Shown here: in pieces, positions 20,070 to 27,773 of the stretch | Numbering within the stretch: the first letter of the stretch is position 1 | Layout: each line of letters opens with the position of its first letter | Assembly (NCBI RefSeq): GCF_004359375.1 | Contig: NZ_CP034726.1 | Location: forward strand, 1 to 64,000 | Reading direction: 5' to 3' | From: Acetilactobacillus jinshanensis | GTDB lineage: Bacteria; Bacillota; Bacilli; Lactobacillales; Lactobacillaceae | Length of the DNA stretch: 64,000 nucleotides | Position numbers and translations under genes: made by a program | Notes under the pieces: generated by a model | The model's database searches: none | Seen by the model: only the letters and a program-made list of their open reading frames with translations | Told to the model about the DNA's origin: nothing

Positions 20070-20879
20070 ATGTTTTTCAAAGGTGCTATGAAAATTTGTT
20101 TACTTTCGAGTGGCAGTGGTGGTAATTCCACCTATATTCAGACGGCACATCATCAGGTGCTGTTAGACGCCGGCTTAAGTGGAGTTAAGATTAGACACCT
20201 GCTCCATTTAATTCATCGGGATCCCCGTCAGATCGATATGTTGCTGGTTAGTCATGAACATAGCGATCATTCCAAAGGGGTCGGCATCCTGGCCCGTAAG
20301 TATCACAACATCAAAGTATTCGCTAACCAGAAGACGTGGGATGCTATGGCACCGAAAATTGGTTTCGTTGATCCAAGTCAGCGTCGCATTTTTCCTGAAG
20401 GTAAAACGATGAGTTTTGGTGATCTTGATATTCAAAGTTTTGGCACGTCACATGATGCCGCTGATTCGCAGTACTATAAAGTTACCTGTCGTGGCAAAAG
20501 CTTTGCAATGATTACCGATGCTGGTTACGTATCACGCCATATTCAAAAGCTGATTATGAACTGTGAAGCCTTCGCGATGGAAAGTAATTATGATACGGAA
20601 ATGTTGCGGCATGGACCTTATTCATGGCCGTTAAAGCGACGGATTTTAAGTGATGTTGGACATTTATCCAATGATCAAACGGCTGATATTTTATTGAACG
20701 TGATCGGCAACAAAACCAAATACGTCTTTTTGGCTCATCGAAGCCATAATAATAACACGATGGAGCTAGCTCACGATACCGTTGCGAACGTCTTAATGCG
20801 CAATGGTTTACCAGTTGGTCGTGATTTTAAACTCTATGATACGGACGTTGAAATGCCCACGCCGTTAGTAACGATATAG
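20070..20879 (+). CDS. walJ: Metallo-beta-lactamase-fold hydrolase WalJ (YycJ)
   Basis: WalJ is a metal-dependent nuclease-like hydrolase of the wal operon, linked in other species to coordinating replication and division and to DNA repair. It is 269 aa. Seen: CLLSSGSGGNSTYI, the metal-binding motif SHEHSDHSKG near residue 57, FGTSHDAADS, and VGHLSNDQTA and FLAHRSHNNN. Homologues usually begin at the MKICLLSSG segment, so ATG 20088 (AAAGG 4 nt before) may be the true start. ATG 20070 is the longer option but lies 13 nt from GGGAG. Confidence 0.93.
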   Translation: MFFKGAMKICLLSSGSGGNSTYIQTAHHQVLLDAGLSGVKIRHLLHLIHRDPRQIDMLLVSHEHSDHSKGVGILARKYHNIKVFANQKTWDAMAPKIGFVDPSQRRIFPEGKTMSFGDLDIQSFGTSHDAADSQYYKVTCRGKSFAMITDAGYVSRHIQKLIMNCEAFAMESNYDTEMLRHGPYSWPLKRRILSDVGHLSNDQTADILLNVIGNKTKYVFLAHRSHNNNTMELAHDTVANVLMRNGLPVGRDFKLYDTDVEMPTPLVTI

Positions 20880-20894
20880 TAAGTGGTGAGAAAA

Positions 20895-22109
20895 TTGCGT
20901 TGGAAGCCAATGAAACCAATTCATAAAATAATCGCAATTGCCGTAGTCGCTGGAGCCCTTGGTGGCTTAGTTACCTATGGCGGGATTTCCTATTTTGTCA
21001 ACGACACCAATCCCATTACACAGGAAACGGCAGTTCCTAAGGGATCTAATAAAGGCGGCACGGCAAAGGTTAATAACGTTAAAGTCAACGTGCAGACCCA
21101 GTCTGAACAGGCTTTCCAATCGGTTAAAAACGACGTGGTTTCCGTTATTAACTTGAAAAAAGGGAATAATAATCAGAATCCGTTAGCCCAGTTATTTGGC
21201 GATCAGGATCGCAATCGAAAAACGCTTCAAACCAATAGTGAGGGTTCCGGTGTCATCTATAAGGTTCACAACGGTTCCGCTTACGTTGTCACGAATAACC
21301 ACGTGATTGCTGGGTCTAATCAGATTGAAGTCCTGATGAGCAACGGTAAACGGATGCAAGCTAAATTGGTTGGTCACGATAAAGTTACTGATTTAGCCGT
21401 TTTAAAGATCAACGCTAATCAGGTGCATCAGGTTGCTACGTTCGGTAATTCCAATAACATTAAAGTCGGTGAAACGGCATTGGCAATCGGGTCACCGTTG
21501 GGTTCGTCCTATGCCTCATCATTAACTCAAGGAATCATTTCCGCTAAGAAACGTGAAGTACCCAGGGTTAGTAGTAATGGAATGTCATTTGGTGACGCCA
21601 ACGTAATTCAAACGGATACGGCCATTAACCCTGGTAATTCAGGTGGTCCGCTGATTAACCTTGGCGGTCAGGTCATTGGCATTAATTCGATGAAGATGGC
21701 GTCTGATGGTCAGGGCGCCACGATTGAAGGGATGGGCTTTGCCATTCCAAGTAACGAAGTTACTAGAGTTATTAATCAGATCGTTAAGCACGGTCGAGTA
21801 ATCAGACCCAGACTTGGAATCCTGTACACTGATCTTGCAAATATTTCTGCTAAACAGCGGCAAAGTGTTCTTAAGTTGCCGAAAAACGTTAATCAGGGAT
21901 CAGTGATCATGGATGTTAAACCTGGCTCAGCGGCTCAAAAAGCTGGCCTTAAGAAGTACGATGTGATCACTAAGATGGCTGGTCAGCAGATCCACGGTTT
22001 AGCACAGTTGCGAGATATCCTGTATGCTCATAAGATTGGCCAGCGAATCTCAATCACCTATTACCAAGGTGGTCACGTTCACCAGACAACCGTGAAATTA
22101 GTTCCATAA
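20895..22109 (+). CDS. htrA: HtrA-type serine protease
   Basis: This is a membrane-anchored surface protease and chaperone for misfolded exported proteins. It is 404 aa from TTG 20895, which lies 5 nt after the GGTGA of AAGTGGTGAG; GTG codons at 20883 and 20886 overlap that site. One N-terminal TM helix (IIAIAVVAGALGGLVTYGGI) is followed by the trypsin-like domain with catalytic His in TNNHVIAG (near 136), Asp in DLAVLKI (near 166) and Ser in NPGNSGGPL (near 249), and one C-terminal PDZ domain. It is the last gene of the wal operon. Confidence 0.95.
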   Translation: MRWKPMKPIHKIIAIAVVAGALGGLVTYGGISYFVNDTNPITQETAVPKGSNKGGTAKVNNVKVNVQTQSEQAFQSVKNDVVSVINLKKGNNNQNPLAQLFGDQDRNRKTLQTNSEGSGVIYKVHNGSAYVVTNNHVIAGSNQIEVLMSNGKRMQAKLVGHDKVTDLAVLKINANQVHQVATFGNSNNIKVGETALAIGSPLGSSYASSLTQGIISAKKREVPRVSSNGMSFGDANVIQTDTAINPGNSGGPLINLGGQVIGINSMKMASDGQGATIEGMGFAIPSNEVTRVINQIVKHGRVIRPRLGILYTDLANISAKQRQSVLKLPKNVNQGSVIMDVKPGSAAQKAGLKKYDVITKMAGQQIHGLAQLRDILYAHKIGQRISITYYQGGHVHQTTVKLVP

Positions 22110-22130
22110 ATACAATAATTGGATAAAATT

Positions 22131-22164
22131 AAAAGGCCTTACTTTTTCAAGTAAGGCCTTTTTG
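22131..22164 (+). terminator. Terminator of the wal-htrA operon
   Basis: AAAAGGCCTTAC / GTAAGGCCTTTT forms a 12-bp stem followed by TTTTTG. Confidence 0.92.
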
Positions 22165-22184
22165 CTGTCTAAATTCAATTTAAT

Positions 22185-22292
22185 TTAACGATGAACGGTA
22201 ATCTCCATTGCGAAAATGCCGAAGATCCCGACGATGATCTCAATGATCATCATAACTTCCATTGCTTTAGATGATTTAAATAGTTTCATCAT
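22185..22292 (-). CDS. 35-aa membrane peptide, unknown function
   Basis: This short minus-strand frame starts MMKLFKSSKAMEVMMIIEII and continues VGIFGIFAMEITVHR. GGGTGA lies 7 nt before the ATG. It has a basic N-terminus followed by a hydrophobic helix that contains two Glu residues, and ends in His-Arg. It lies between the htrA terminator and the macro-domain gene. I do not recognise the family; a type I toxin-like or small regulatory membrane peptide is possible. No antisense RNA partner was found. Confidence 0.5.
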   Translation of the reverse strand: MMKLFKSSKAMEVMMIIEIIVGIFGIFAMEITVHR

Positions 22293-22363
22293 AGTAATCA
22301 CCCGTTAAAATCAAGCTTTTACAATGATTAGAGTATAACGAAGCCAAGATATGATGTAAAGGA

Positions 22364-22864
22364 TTAATGTTGCTGGGCAGCATGAACGTATGCTCGGTAG
22401 GTATTGTCATCAAAGCAGACCATTGTTACCGTTAACTGTATAGGGAACTGTTTGATAACATTAACAGTAATTTTAGCAGCTTTACCTAGTGGATAGCCAT
22501 AGACTCCAGTACTTATGGATGGAAAAGCTATGGTCTTACAGTGATAGTTAACGGCTTGTTGTAAACTGTTACGGTAACAGTTACTTAACAGTTTGGGTTC
22601 GCGATGATTACCACCGTGCCAGATGGGTCCAACAGTATGGATAATGTACTTCGCTGGTAGGTTGAAACCAGACGTTACCTTAGCTTTACCCGTTGGACAA
22701 CCGTGAAGTTTCTTACATGCAGCATTTAACTGCTGCATTCCGGCAGCCCGATGAATTGCACCATCGACACCGCCACCGCCGGCAAGTCGTTCATTAGCCG
22801 CATTAACGATTGCGTCAACGTGAACTTTGGTGATGTCGCCTTTGATGATTTTTAGTTGTGCCAT
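22364..22864 (-). CDS. Macro-domain protein (ADP-ribose / O-acetyl-ADP-ribose hydrolase type)
   Basis: Macro domains of the MacroD/YmdB type bind ADP-ribose and remove ADP-ribosyl or acetyl groups. It is 166 aa, a single macro domain. Seen: KGDITKVHVDAIVNAANE, the glycine-rich loop GGGGVDGAIHRAAG with the expected Asn and Asp, YIIHTVGP, and FPSISTGVYGYPLGKAA. It stands alone between small membrane-protein genes; no ADP-ribosyltransferase partner such as DarT is adjacent, so a housekeeping role is more likely than toxin-antitoxin. Confidence 0.9.
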   Translation of the reverse strand: MAQLKIIKGDITKVHVDAIVNAANERLAGGGGVDGAIHRAAGMQQLNAACKKLHGCPTGKAKVTSGFNLPAKYIIHTVGPIWHGGNHREPKLLSNCYRNSLQQAVNYHCKTIAFPSISTGVYGYPLGKAAKITVNVIKQFPIQLTVTMVCFDDNTYRAYVHAAQQH

Positions 22865-22908
22865 TATGAAACCTTCTTTAATTTAGTGACCTTCACGTAT
22901 AATTTTAG

Positions 22909-23535
22909 TTACTTTTTTGATTTAAAGTAATTTGTTGGCACAAACATGATGATTAGCTGATAAAATGTTCCTAACTGCGGAACAAATAACAATAATGCGA
23001 CCCAACTACTTAGGCCAATATCGTGATTACGTCGAGCAACTAGACAATAGAGAACAATTTCGATCAACGTCATAATAACAAATACAATCGCGAATCCAAC
23101 CAACGTCATTATTAGTTCGTCATAATTAACAGTATTTTCAGCTTGTAATTTAAAATCTTTAGCTAATAAGAACGGGTCTAAAATAAATACAACTAAGAAA
23201 CTAATGATGGTCATCGGTACCATGATATACATATATTCTTTACGAGAAGCTTTGCCTTTTAGTCTGAATATATTTTTGAAGAACTTAATCCAGGCTTGTT
23301 TACACGTAATGTTATCATTATCACTTTTAACCTTAACATTTGACACTTCTAGTAACTCGTCTGTTGATACGTTATATAAGTGACTTAACGTTTTTAGAAT
23401 CTCAAAACTAGGTTCACTACGACCGTTTTCCCAGTTTGAGATCGTCTTTCTAGAAACGTGGAGCTTTTGGGCTAACTGTTGCTGAGTAAGGTGATGAGCC
23501 TTTCGATATTTATATAACGTCTTGGATAATTTCAT
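22909..23535 (-). CDS. XRE-family HTH regulator fused to DUF805 membrane domain
   Basis: It is 208 aa. Residues 1-60 form a Cro/CI-type helix-turn-helix (LTQQQLAQKLHVSRKTISNWENGRSEPSFEIL). Residues about 85-208 are a DUF805 domain: the entry motif KGKASRKEYMY, several TM helices and the hallmark ARRNHDIGLSSW. This suggests a membrane-tethered transcription factor. The sequence is more AT-rich than the core genes. Two stand-alone DUF805 proteins occur elsewhere in the window. Confidence 0.85.
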   Translation of the reverse strand: MKLSKTLYKYRKAHHLTQQQLAQKLHVSRKTISNWENGRSEPSFEILKTLSHLYNVSTDELLEVSNVKVKSDNDNITCKQAWIKFFKNIFRLKGKASRKEYMYIMVPMTIISFLVVFILDPFLLAKDFKLQAENTVNYDELIMTLVGFAIVFVIMTLIEIVLYCLVARRNHDIGLSSWVALLLFVPQLGTFYQLIIMFVPTNYFKSKK

Positions 23536-23677
23536 TGATTATTATGCCTTCTCAATGAATATATTATCAGACTAAGCCCCATTAATTAAGCGTTGTAGGT
23601 CATGTCCCAGAATTAGAGCTTGGCAGAGACAGCGTCTTTAGGTATTCTAAAATTACTTATTTTGAGGAGATGGAGAT

Positions 23678-23986
23678 ATGCCAATTTCATTTAGAACCTT
23701 TTTGTTAATCTTTGGAATTAGTTGTTTAATCTGGGCTGGAATTAGTGCCCGAATTAAACAGAAAATGAGTTATCGAGAAATCATCATTAGATATGGATTG
23801 ATTATATTATTACTATTCATGACACCTATGATTGATAATCTTTTGGATCAGAAGATTAGTATTATTATTGATTATCTCGTTGTAATGGCCGTCTTTATTG
23901 GTGATGATATTTATCATATCCATCAAGTCAAAGTTTTAAAAAATAAGATAAATTCCGATGAACGGATTGAACGTATAAATCACTAA
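23678..23986 (+). CDS. DUF2304-like small membrane protein (copy 1)
   Basis: It is 102 aa with three predicted TM helices and a C-terminal charged coiled-coil-like tail (HQVKVLKNKINSDERIERI). The layout (helix, short basic loop KQKMSYREIIIRYG, two helices, tail) resembles DUF2304 proteins, which often accompany polysaccharide genes. A good GAGGAGATGGAG site precedes the ATG. It is paralogous to the next gene, with matching MP(I/M)SFR starts. Family assignment is by eye and tentative. Confidence 0.65.
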   Translation: MPISFRTFLLIFGISCLIWAGISARIKQKMSYREIIIRYGLIILLLFMTPMIDNLLDQKISIIIDYLVVMAVFIGDDIYHIHQVKVLKNKINSDERIERINH

Positions 23987-24013
23987 ATATTTAGAAAGTG
24001 GAGATGAGGCTAT

Positions 24014-24310
24014 ATGCCTATGTCGTTTAGAATTGTTGTAAGTGTTGTATGTGTTGTTGCTCTTTTTTATCTTCTAATTCATAATTATATGAAACATAAA
24101 ATGAATTTGCCGGAGTTTATAATTACTTTCTTATTCTTTATCGGGTTGTTTATAGTTAGTCCGATTCTAAATAACTTTTTAAGTTATGATAATTCGATTA
24201 TTGTTATGCTCATTATTTATGGTGTTGGGATTTCTTGCGAAGCTCTATATAATCAACATCGGATTAAGGTATTAACACGTAAAATTAGATTGATTAAAGC
24301 AGATAAGTAA
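24014..24310 (+). CDS. DUF2304-like small membrane protein (copy 2)
   Basis: It is 98 aa, a divergent tandem paralogue of the preceding gene: MPMSFRIVVSVV start, a basic turn YMKHKMNLPEFIITF, two more TM helices and a basic tail (NQHRIKVLTRKIRLIKADK). It starts 27 nt after the previous stop with a GTGGAGATGAGG site, so the two are probably co-transcribed. Its base composition is AT-rich compared with the core genes. Function unknown. Confidence 0.65.
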   Translation: MPMSFRIVVSVVCVVALFYLLIHNYMKHKMNLPEFIITFLFFIGLFIVSPILNNFLSYDNSIIVMLIIYGVGISCEALYNQHRIKVLTRKIRLIKADK

Positions 24311-24328
24311 ATAATATAAAGTAATGTA

Positions 24329-24607
24329 ATGATTGAGATGAAAAAATTCTTAGTAGTAGTCATAAGTATCTTAATTTTAATGGGTATATCTGTAGATGTA
24401 TCAGCTCACCGGAATCAACATGCATCACATCGTACTCAAATTGTTCGTTTATATCGTCATGCTTATTATGAATTGAGACACCATCATTCGTATAAGAGTT
24501 CGTTTCGTAAGCTTTATCAGACTGAATATAAATATCATTATCCATATACATTTCGGCCTAAAGCTCATCATAGATGGAATTGTTACTTTTTCTTTAAGAC
24601 CTATTAG
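24329..24607 (+). CDS. Small secreted His/Tyr-rich protein, unknown function
   Basis: It is 92 aa. A signal peptide is clear (MKKFLVVVISILILMGISVDVSA, likely cleavage after VSA near residue 26). The mature part is rich in His, Tyr, Arg and Lys (HRNQHASHRTQ, YYELRHHHSYKS, TEYKYHYPY). No known domain. It follows the DUF2304-like pair by 18 nt. ATG 24338 gives the cleaner signal peptide, but neither start has a good ribosome binding site, so translation efficiency is uncertain. Confidence 0.55.
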   Translation: MIEMKKFLVVVISILILMGISVDVSAHRNQHASHRTQIVRLYRHAYYELRHHHSYKSSFRKLYQTEYKYHYPYTFRPKAHHRWNCYFFFKTY

Positions 24608-24927
24608 TGTTGCATAATATTAATTAATACTTAAAGTAAGATTTCTTTTTATCCAGCTCATCTTAAAAATCAACACACATTACCTGTACTATGACAATCT
24701 TACGGGTTGACAATTTTGCTACTCTATAGTTGTTAAAAGTATGAGCTATACCAGTTTTGATCTTTTACAAGCCTAATCAGGCCCGGTCCTGATCAGGCTA
24801 TCTTTTCACCTACCTATGTGTTGAAATAGTATTAATTATCATAAAAATAAACATGATAAACTACTGATACCGATTTACTGCGTAAGTTTGCTACCATAGA
24901 ATCATAAGATAATAAAGGGATGATTCT
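24608..24927. other. Intergenic stretch with one terminator-like hairpin
   Basis: No convincing gene. A perfect -35 TTGACA lies at 24707-24712, but the best -10 candidates are weakly placed. A hairpin GCCTAATCAG / CTGATCAGGC (24770-24799, one mismatch) is followed by TATCTTTT, so a short RNA of about 60-70 nt ending there is conceivable. AGGGATG for the downstream SDR lies at the right end. Confidence 0.3.
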
Positions 24928-25773
24928 ATGAAAAAGCAAACGTGGTTAGTTACCGGTTGTCACACCGGCTTTGGTAAAAATCTAGCCATTTTTCTGGCTC
25001 AACATAAAGACGTTAATTTAGTTGCGACCGCTCGTAAACCGGAAAGTCAATTAAACTTTTTAGATCAATACGATCATGGCCAAATTAAGAAAGCTAAATT
25101 AGACGTTACTAAGCATGATCAAGTTGTCAGCACCGTTAAGTTGGTTAAACAAGCTTTTGGTGGCGTTGATGTCTTAGTCAACAACGCTGGTTTAGGTTAC
25201 TTCGGAACCTTCGAAGAAAGTAACTGGAAAGAAGCTCACTATATCTTTGACGTTGACGTATGGGGCTTATGTGATATGACCCGGAACGTCTTACCAATGA
25301 TGCGTGCCCAAAAGCATGGGACCATCGTTAACTTTTCGTCAATCTGTGGGTTGACCGGCTTCTTGTCATGTGCTTACTATGACGGTGCCAAACACGCTGT
25401 AGAAGGCATTACCAAGACGCTTGCTAAAGAAGTTAAACATCTGGGTATTAAATGTTTATTAATCGAACCAAGTGGCTTCAGAACCGATTGGGGTGGCCGT
25501 TCATCCGAAAAGACGGTTACGAAATTCGCTGATTATAAACCAGTTGAACAGGCCATTAATTATATGAAAGAACACGGTTCAGATAATACTCCTGGTGACC
25601 CAATGCGTGCCGCTAAGATCATTTATGATCAGGTTACAAATCATTGGGATACTTTACCTTTACATATGCCATTAGGTAAAGCCGCTTCGGATGAAGCCAT
25701 CGCTGAAATGGAGAATAATTTAAAGGAATTCAAACAGACCCGTAAGACTTCAATCTCTGCGGATCATCGTTAA
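24928..25773 (+). CDS. Short-chain dehydrogenase/reductase
   Basis: It is a 281-aa classical SDR using NAD(P)(H); the substrate is unknown. Seen: cofactor motif TGCHTGFG near residue 9, NNAGLG near 90, catalytic Ser in NFSSICG and Tyr/Lys in YDGAK near 151. The sequence resembles oxidoreductases annotated as ketoreductase-type SDRs. It is a monocistronic gene with its own ribosome binding site (AAAGGGATG), at the right edge of the accessory stretch before rlmH. Confidence 0.9.
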   Translation: MKKQTWLVTGCHTGFGKNLAIFLAQHKDVNLVATARKPESQLNFLDQYDHGQIKKAKLDVTKHDQVVSTVKLVKQAFGGVDVLVNNAGLGYFGTFEESNWKEAHYIFDVDVWGLCDMTRNVLPMMRAQKHGTIVNFSSICGLTGFLSCAYYDGAKHAVEGITKTLAKEVKHLGIKCLLIEPSGFRTDWGGRSSEKTVTKFADYKPVEQAINYMKEHGSDNTPGDPMRAAKIIYDQVTNHWDTLPLHMPLGKAASDEAIAEMENNLKEFKQTRKTSISADHR

Positions 25774-25834
25774 AATATGTCATGTGTTAGACTTTACAGG
25801 TAACAATCTGTAGAGCCTCTTTATTTTGTTAAAT

Positions 25835-25949
25835 TGTGGATAACCGTAACAGTCAGTTGTTGAAAGTGTTGAGTAACACGCCCCATTAGTAGGTAGGACG
25901 TAACACTTAACCACAAAATGTTGTAGTTATCCACAGGGCCTGTGGATAA
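25835..25949. promoter_or_regulatory. DnaA-box cluster upstream of rlmH, including a 27-bp palindrome
   Basis: Three perfect DnaA boxes are visible: TGTGGATAA at 25835-25843 (inverted), TTATCCACA at 25927-25935 and TGTGGATAA at 25941-25949 (inverted). A one-mismatch TTAACCACA is at 25907-25915. The last two perfect boxes sit in a flawless 27-bp palindrome (25925-25951, centre at G25938). A looser match is near 25962. This is a DnaA-binding cluster separate from oriC, about 24.5 kb away. Confidence 0.8.
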
Positions 25950-25978
25950 CTCACAGTTGTTAGGGGATAACTAACAGA

Positions 25979-26458
25979 ATGAACATTAAAATGATTTCCG
26001 TCGGCAAGCTTAAATTCAAGTGGTTTAAACAGGGTGTTGCCGAATACAAAAAACGTTGTTCACGTTTCTGTAACTTCAAGACCGTGATCGTTAAGTCAGA
26101 GCCGGAACCTGAACCGTTAAGTAAGGGTCAAGCTGAACAGATCATGGATAAAGAAGGCACCCGAATCCTTAAGAAGATCAAACCGAAAGAGTACGTGTTT
26201 GCCTTAGCCATCAAGGGTAAGCAACTAACATCAGTGCAATTTGCTCATGAAATTCAACGTTTAGCTACCTATGGTCACCCAGATATAACTTTTGTGATCG
26301 GTGGTTCGTTAGGTTTAGCTTCAAAAGTGTTGAAACGTTCTGATGCCCAAATCTCGTTTGGTAAATTTACCTATCCGCACGAATTGATGCGGACAGTCCT
26401 GGCGGAACAGATTTACCGAGCTTTTATGATTAATTCAGGAACACCATATAATAAGTAA
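25979..26458 (+). CDS. rlmH: 23S rRNA (pseudouridine1915-N3)-methyltransferase RlmH
   Basis: RlmH is a SPOUT methyltransferase acting on pseudouridine 1915 in helix 69 of 70S ribosomes. It is 159 aa, the standard length. Seen: [16 protein letters not shown] start, [12 protein letters not shown]-binding loop, and [21 protein letters not shown]. The C-terminus ends PYNK, where nearly all relatives known to me end in PYHK or similar. It is preceded by a DnaA-box cluster rather than directly by htrA. Confidence 0.95.
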   Translation: MNIKMISVGKLKFKWFKQGVAEYKKRCSRFCNFKTVIVKSEPEPEPLSKGQAEQIMDKEGTRILKKIKPKEYVFALAIKGKQLTSVQFAHEIQRLATYGHPDITFVIGGSLGLASKVLKRSDAQISFGKFTYPHELMRTVLAEQIYRAFMINSGTPYNK

Positions 26459-26523
26459 ATCGGTAGTGCTAAAAGCTAAAAATTGATATACTGAACATAT
26501 AATTTGCAAAAGAGGGTTTCATA

Positions 26524-27453
26524 ATGCGGAATGTATATTTTAATCATGATGGTAATGTCGACGATCTAGATTCATTAATCCTGTTTCTAGAAATGCCTAA
26601 CATTAACATCTTAGGGATCAGTGCAATTGGTGCCGACTCGTTCGTAACACCGGCCGTTGCTGCTTCCCGAAAGTTAGTTGACTATTTAGGTAAGGGTCGT
26701 AAGATCTCAGTTGCTCAGTCGAACTCCCGTCCGGCTCACGAATTTCCAAAGTTATGGCGTATGAACGCCTATACTTTTAATGACTTTCCAGTCTTAAATG
26801 AACATGGTCACACGCCTAAAGCACCTTTGGCTAAGAAGCCGGCTCATTTAGATATCATTGATAAAGTTAAGGCTTCCGATAAGAAAGTTACCTTAGTTAT
26901 GACCGGTCCGTTATCCGATTTAGCTCGAGCTTTAAAGGTTGAACCATCAATTCAGGATAAGATTGAAAAAGTCTACTGGATGGGCGGTACCATGGATAAC
27001 AAAGGTAACGTCGTTGAACCCGAAGCTGACGGCACTCAGGAATGGAACGCATACTGGGATCCGGAAGCTGTTAAGGTCGTTTATGATTCTAAGTTACCGT
27101 TAGTCCAGGTTGGTCTTAACAGTACTAAACAGGTTCCGTTATCACAGAAGGTCCGTGATCACTGGGCTAGCTTGTGTAAGTATCCAGCCGAAAACTTGAT
27201 TGGTCTAGGCTATGCCATGATGCATCCGTTTGGCACGGGTTACTACCTATGGGATGTCTTAACGATGATCATCAGTTATTTCCCAGAAATTGCGAAGTCC
27301 AAGCAGATCAAAGCTGACGTCATCACGACGGGTGCTGCTGCTGGACGTACTTACGAAACTAAGAACGGCCGTCCGGTTACCTTAATTACCGATGTTGACG
27401 CTAAAGGCTTCTACGACCGTATCGATCAATTATGCAAGAATTCTGCTAAATAA
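26524..27453 (+). CDS. Nucleoside-hydrolase-like protein (IunH family)
   Basis: The family hydrolyses the N-glycosidic bond of nucleosides. It is 309 aa with the family fold pattern. The usual N-terminal metal motif DxDxxxDD reads NHDGNVDD, so the first Asp is Asn. Other family features are VTLVMTGPLSDLARAL, VYWMGGTMDNKGN and a C-terminal YLWDVLT in place of the common HD pair. A divergent subgroup of this type occurs in lactobacilli, so activity or substrate may differ from classical inosine-uridine hydrolases. It is monocistronic, with a terminator downstream. Confidence 0.82.
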   Translation: MRNVYFNHDGNVDDLDSLILFLEMPNINILGISAIGADSFVTPAVAASRKLVDYLGKGRKISVAQSNSRPAHEFPKLWRMNAYTFNDFPVLNEHGHTPKAPLAKKPAHLDIIDKVKASDKKVTLVMTGPLSDLARALKVEPSIQDKIEKVYWMGGTMDNKGNVVEPEADGTQEWNAYWDPEAVKVVYDSKLPLVQVGLNSTKQVPLSQKVRDHWASLCKYPAENLIGLGYAMMHPFGTGYYLWDVLTMIISYFPEIAKSKQIKADVITTGAAAGRTYETKNGRPVTLITDVDAKGFYDRIDQLCKNSAK

Positions 27454-27474
27454 TTAACAGTTAACATTTAACAA

Positions 27475-27512
27475 AAAAAACCAGTTCGATTGAATAATCG
27501 AACTGGTTTTTA
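27475..27512. terminator. Terminator between convergent genes (bidirectional)
   Basis: AAAACCAGTTCGATT / AATCGAACTGGTTTT stem with A and T runs on either side. Confidence 0.9.
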
Positions 27513-27532
27513 ATTTGGTTTAAAGATTTAAA

Positions 27533-27718
27533 TTATTTGGCCTGTTTCTTGGCGACAGCCTGAATTAGCTTACCAGTCTTAACAAATCGTTTGCCTAACT
27601 TGGCAACTTCTTTTTGGTCTAAGTCGGATAAGAACTTCTGGTTAGCTAAGTAGAAGTTTAAATCGTCCATGGCGTCGTTCATTTCGTTTAAATAGTTTTT
27701 TTGTTCTGATTTTTCCAT
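27533..27718 (-). CDS. Small helical protein, unknown function
   Basis: It is 61 aa, soluble and strongly charged, predicted to be mostly helical (KNYLNEMNDAMDDLNFYLANQ, KRFVKTGKLIQAVAKKQAK). The ATG is preceded by a GCGAGATTA region with a weak purine-rich site. Codon use matches the neighbours and it lies against a bidirectional terminator, so it is probably real. I do not recognise the family. Confidence 0.6.
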   Translation of the reverse strand: MEKSEQKNYLNEMNDAMDDLNFYLANQKFLSDLDQKEVAKLGKRFVKTGKLIQAVAKKQAK

Positions 27719-27773
27719 AATTAATCTCGCTTTCTGATTTGATTACTGGTTACTAAAATAACGCGAATTTGGG

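Noticed and set aside
22364-23535. Macro domain plus HTH as a DarTG-like toxin-antitoxin pair
   Set aside because: The macro protein is of the MacroD/YmdB type, and the neighbour is an HTH-DUF805 fusion, not an ADP-ribosyltransferase.
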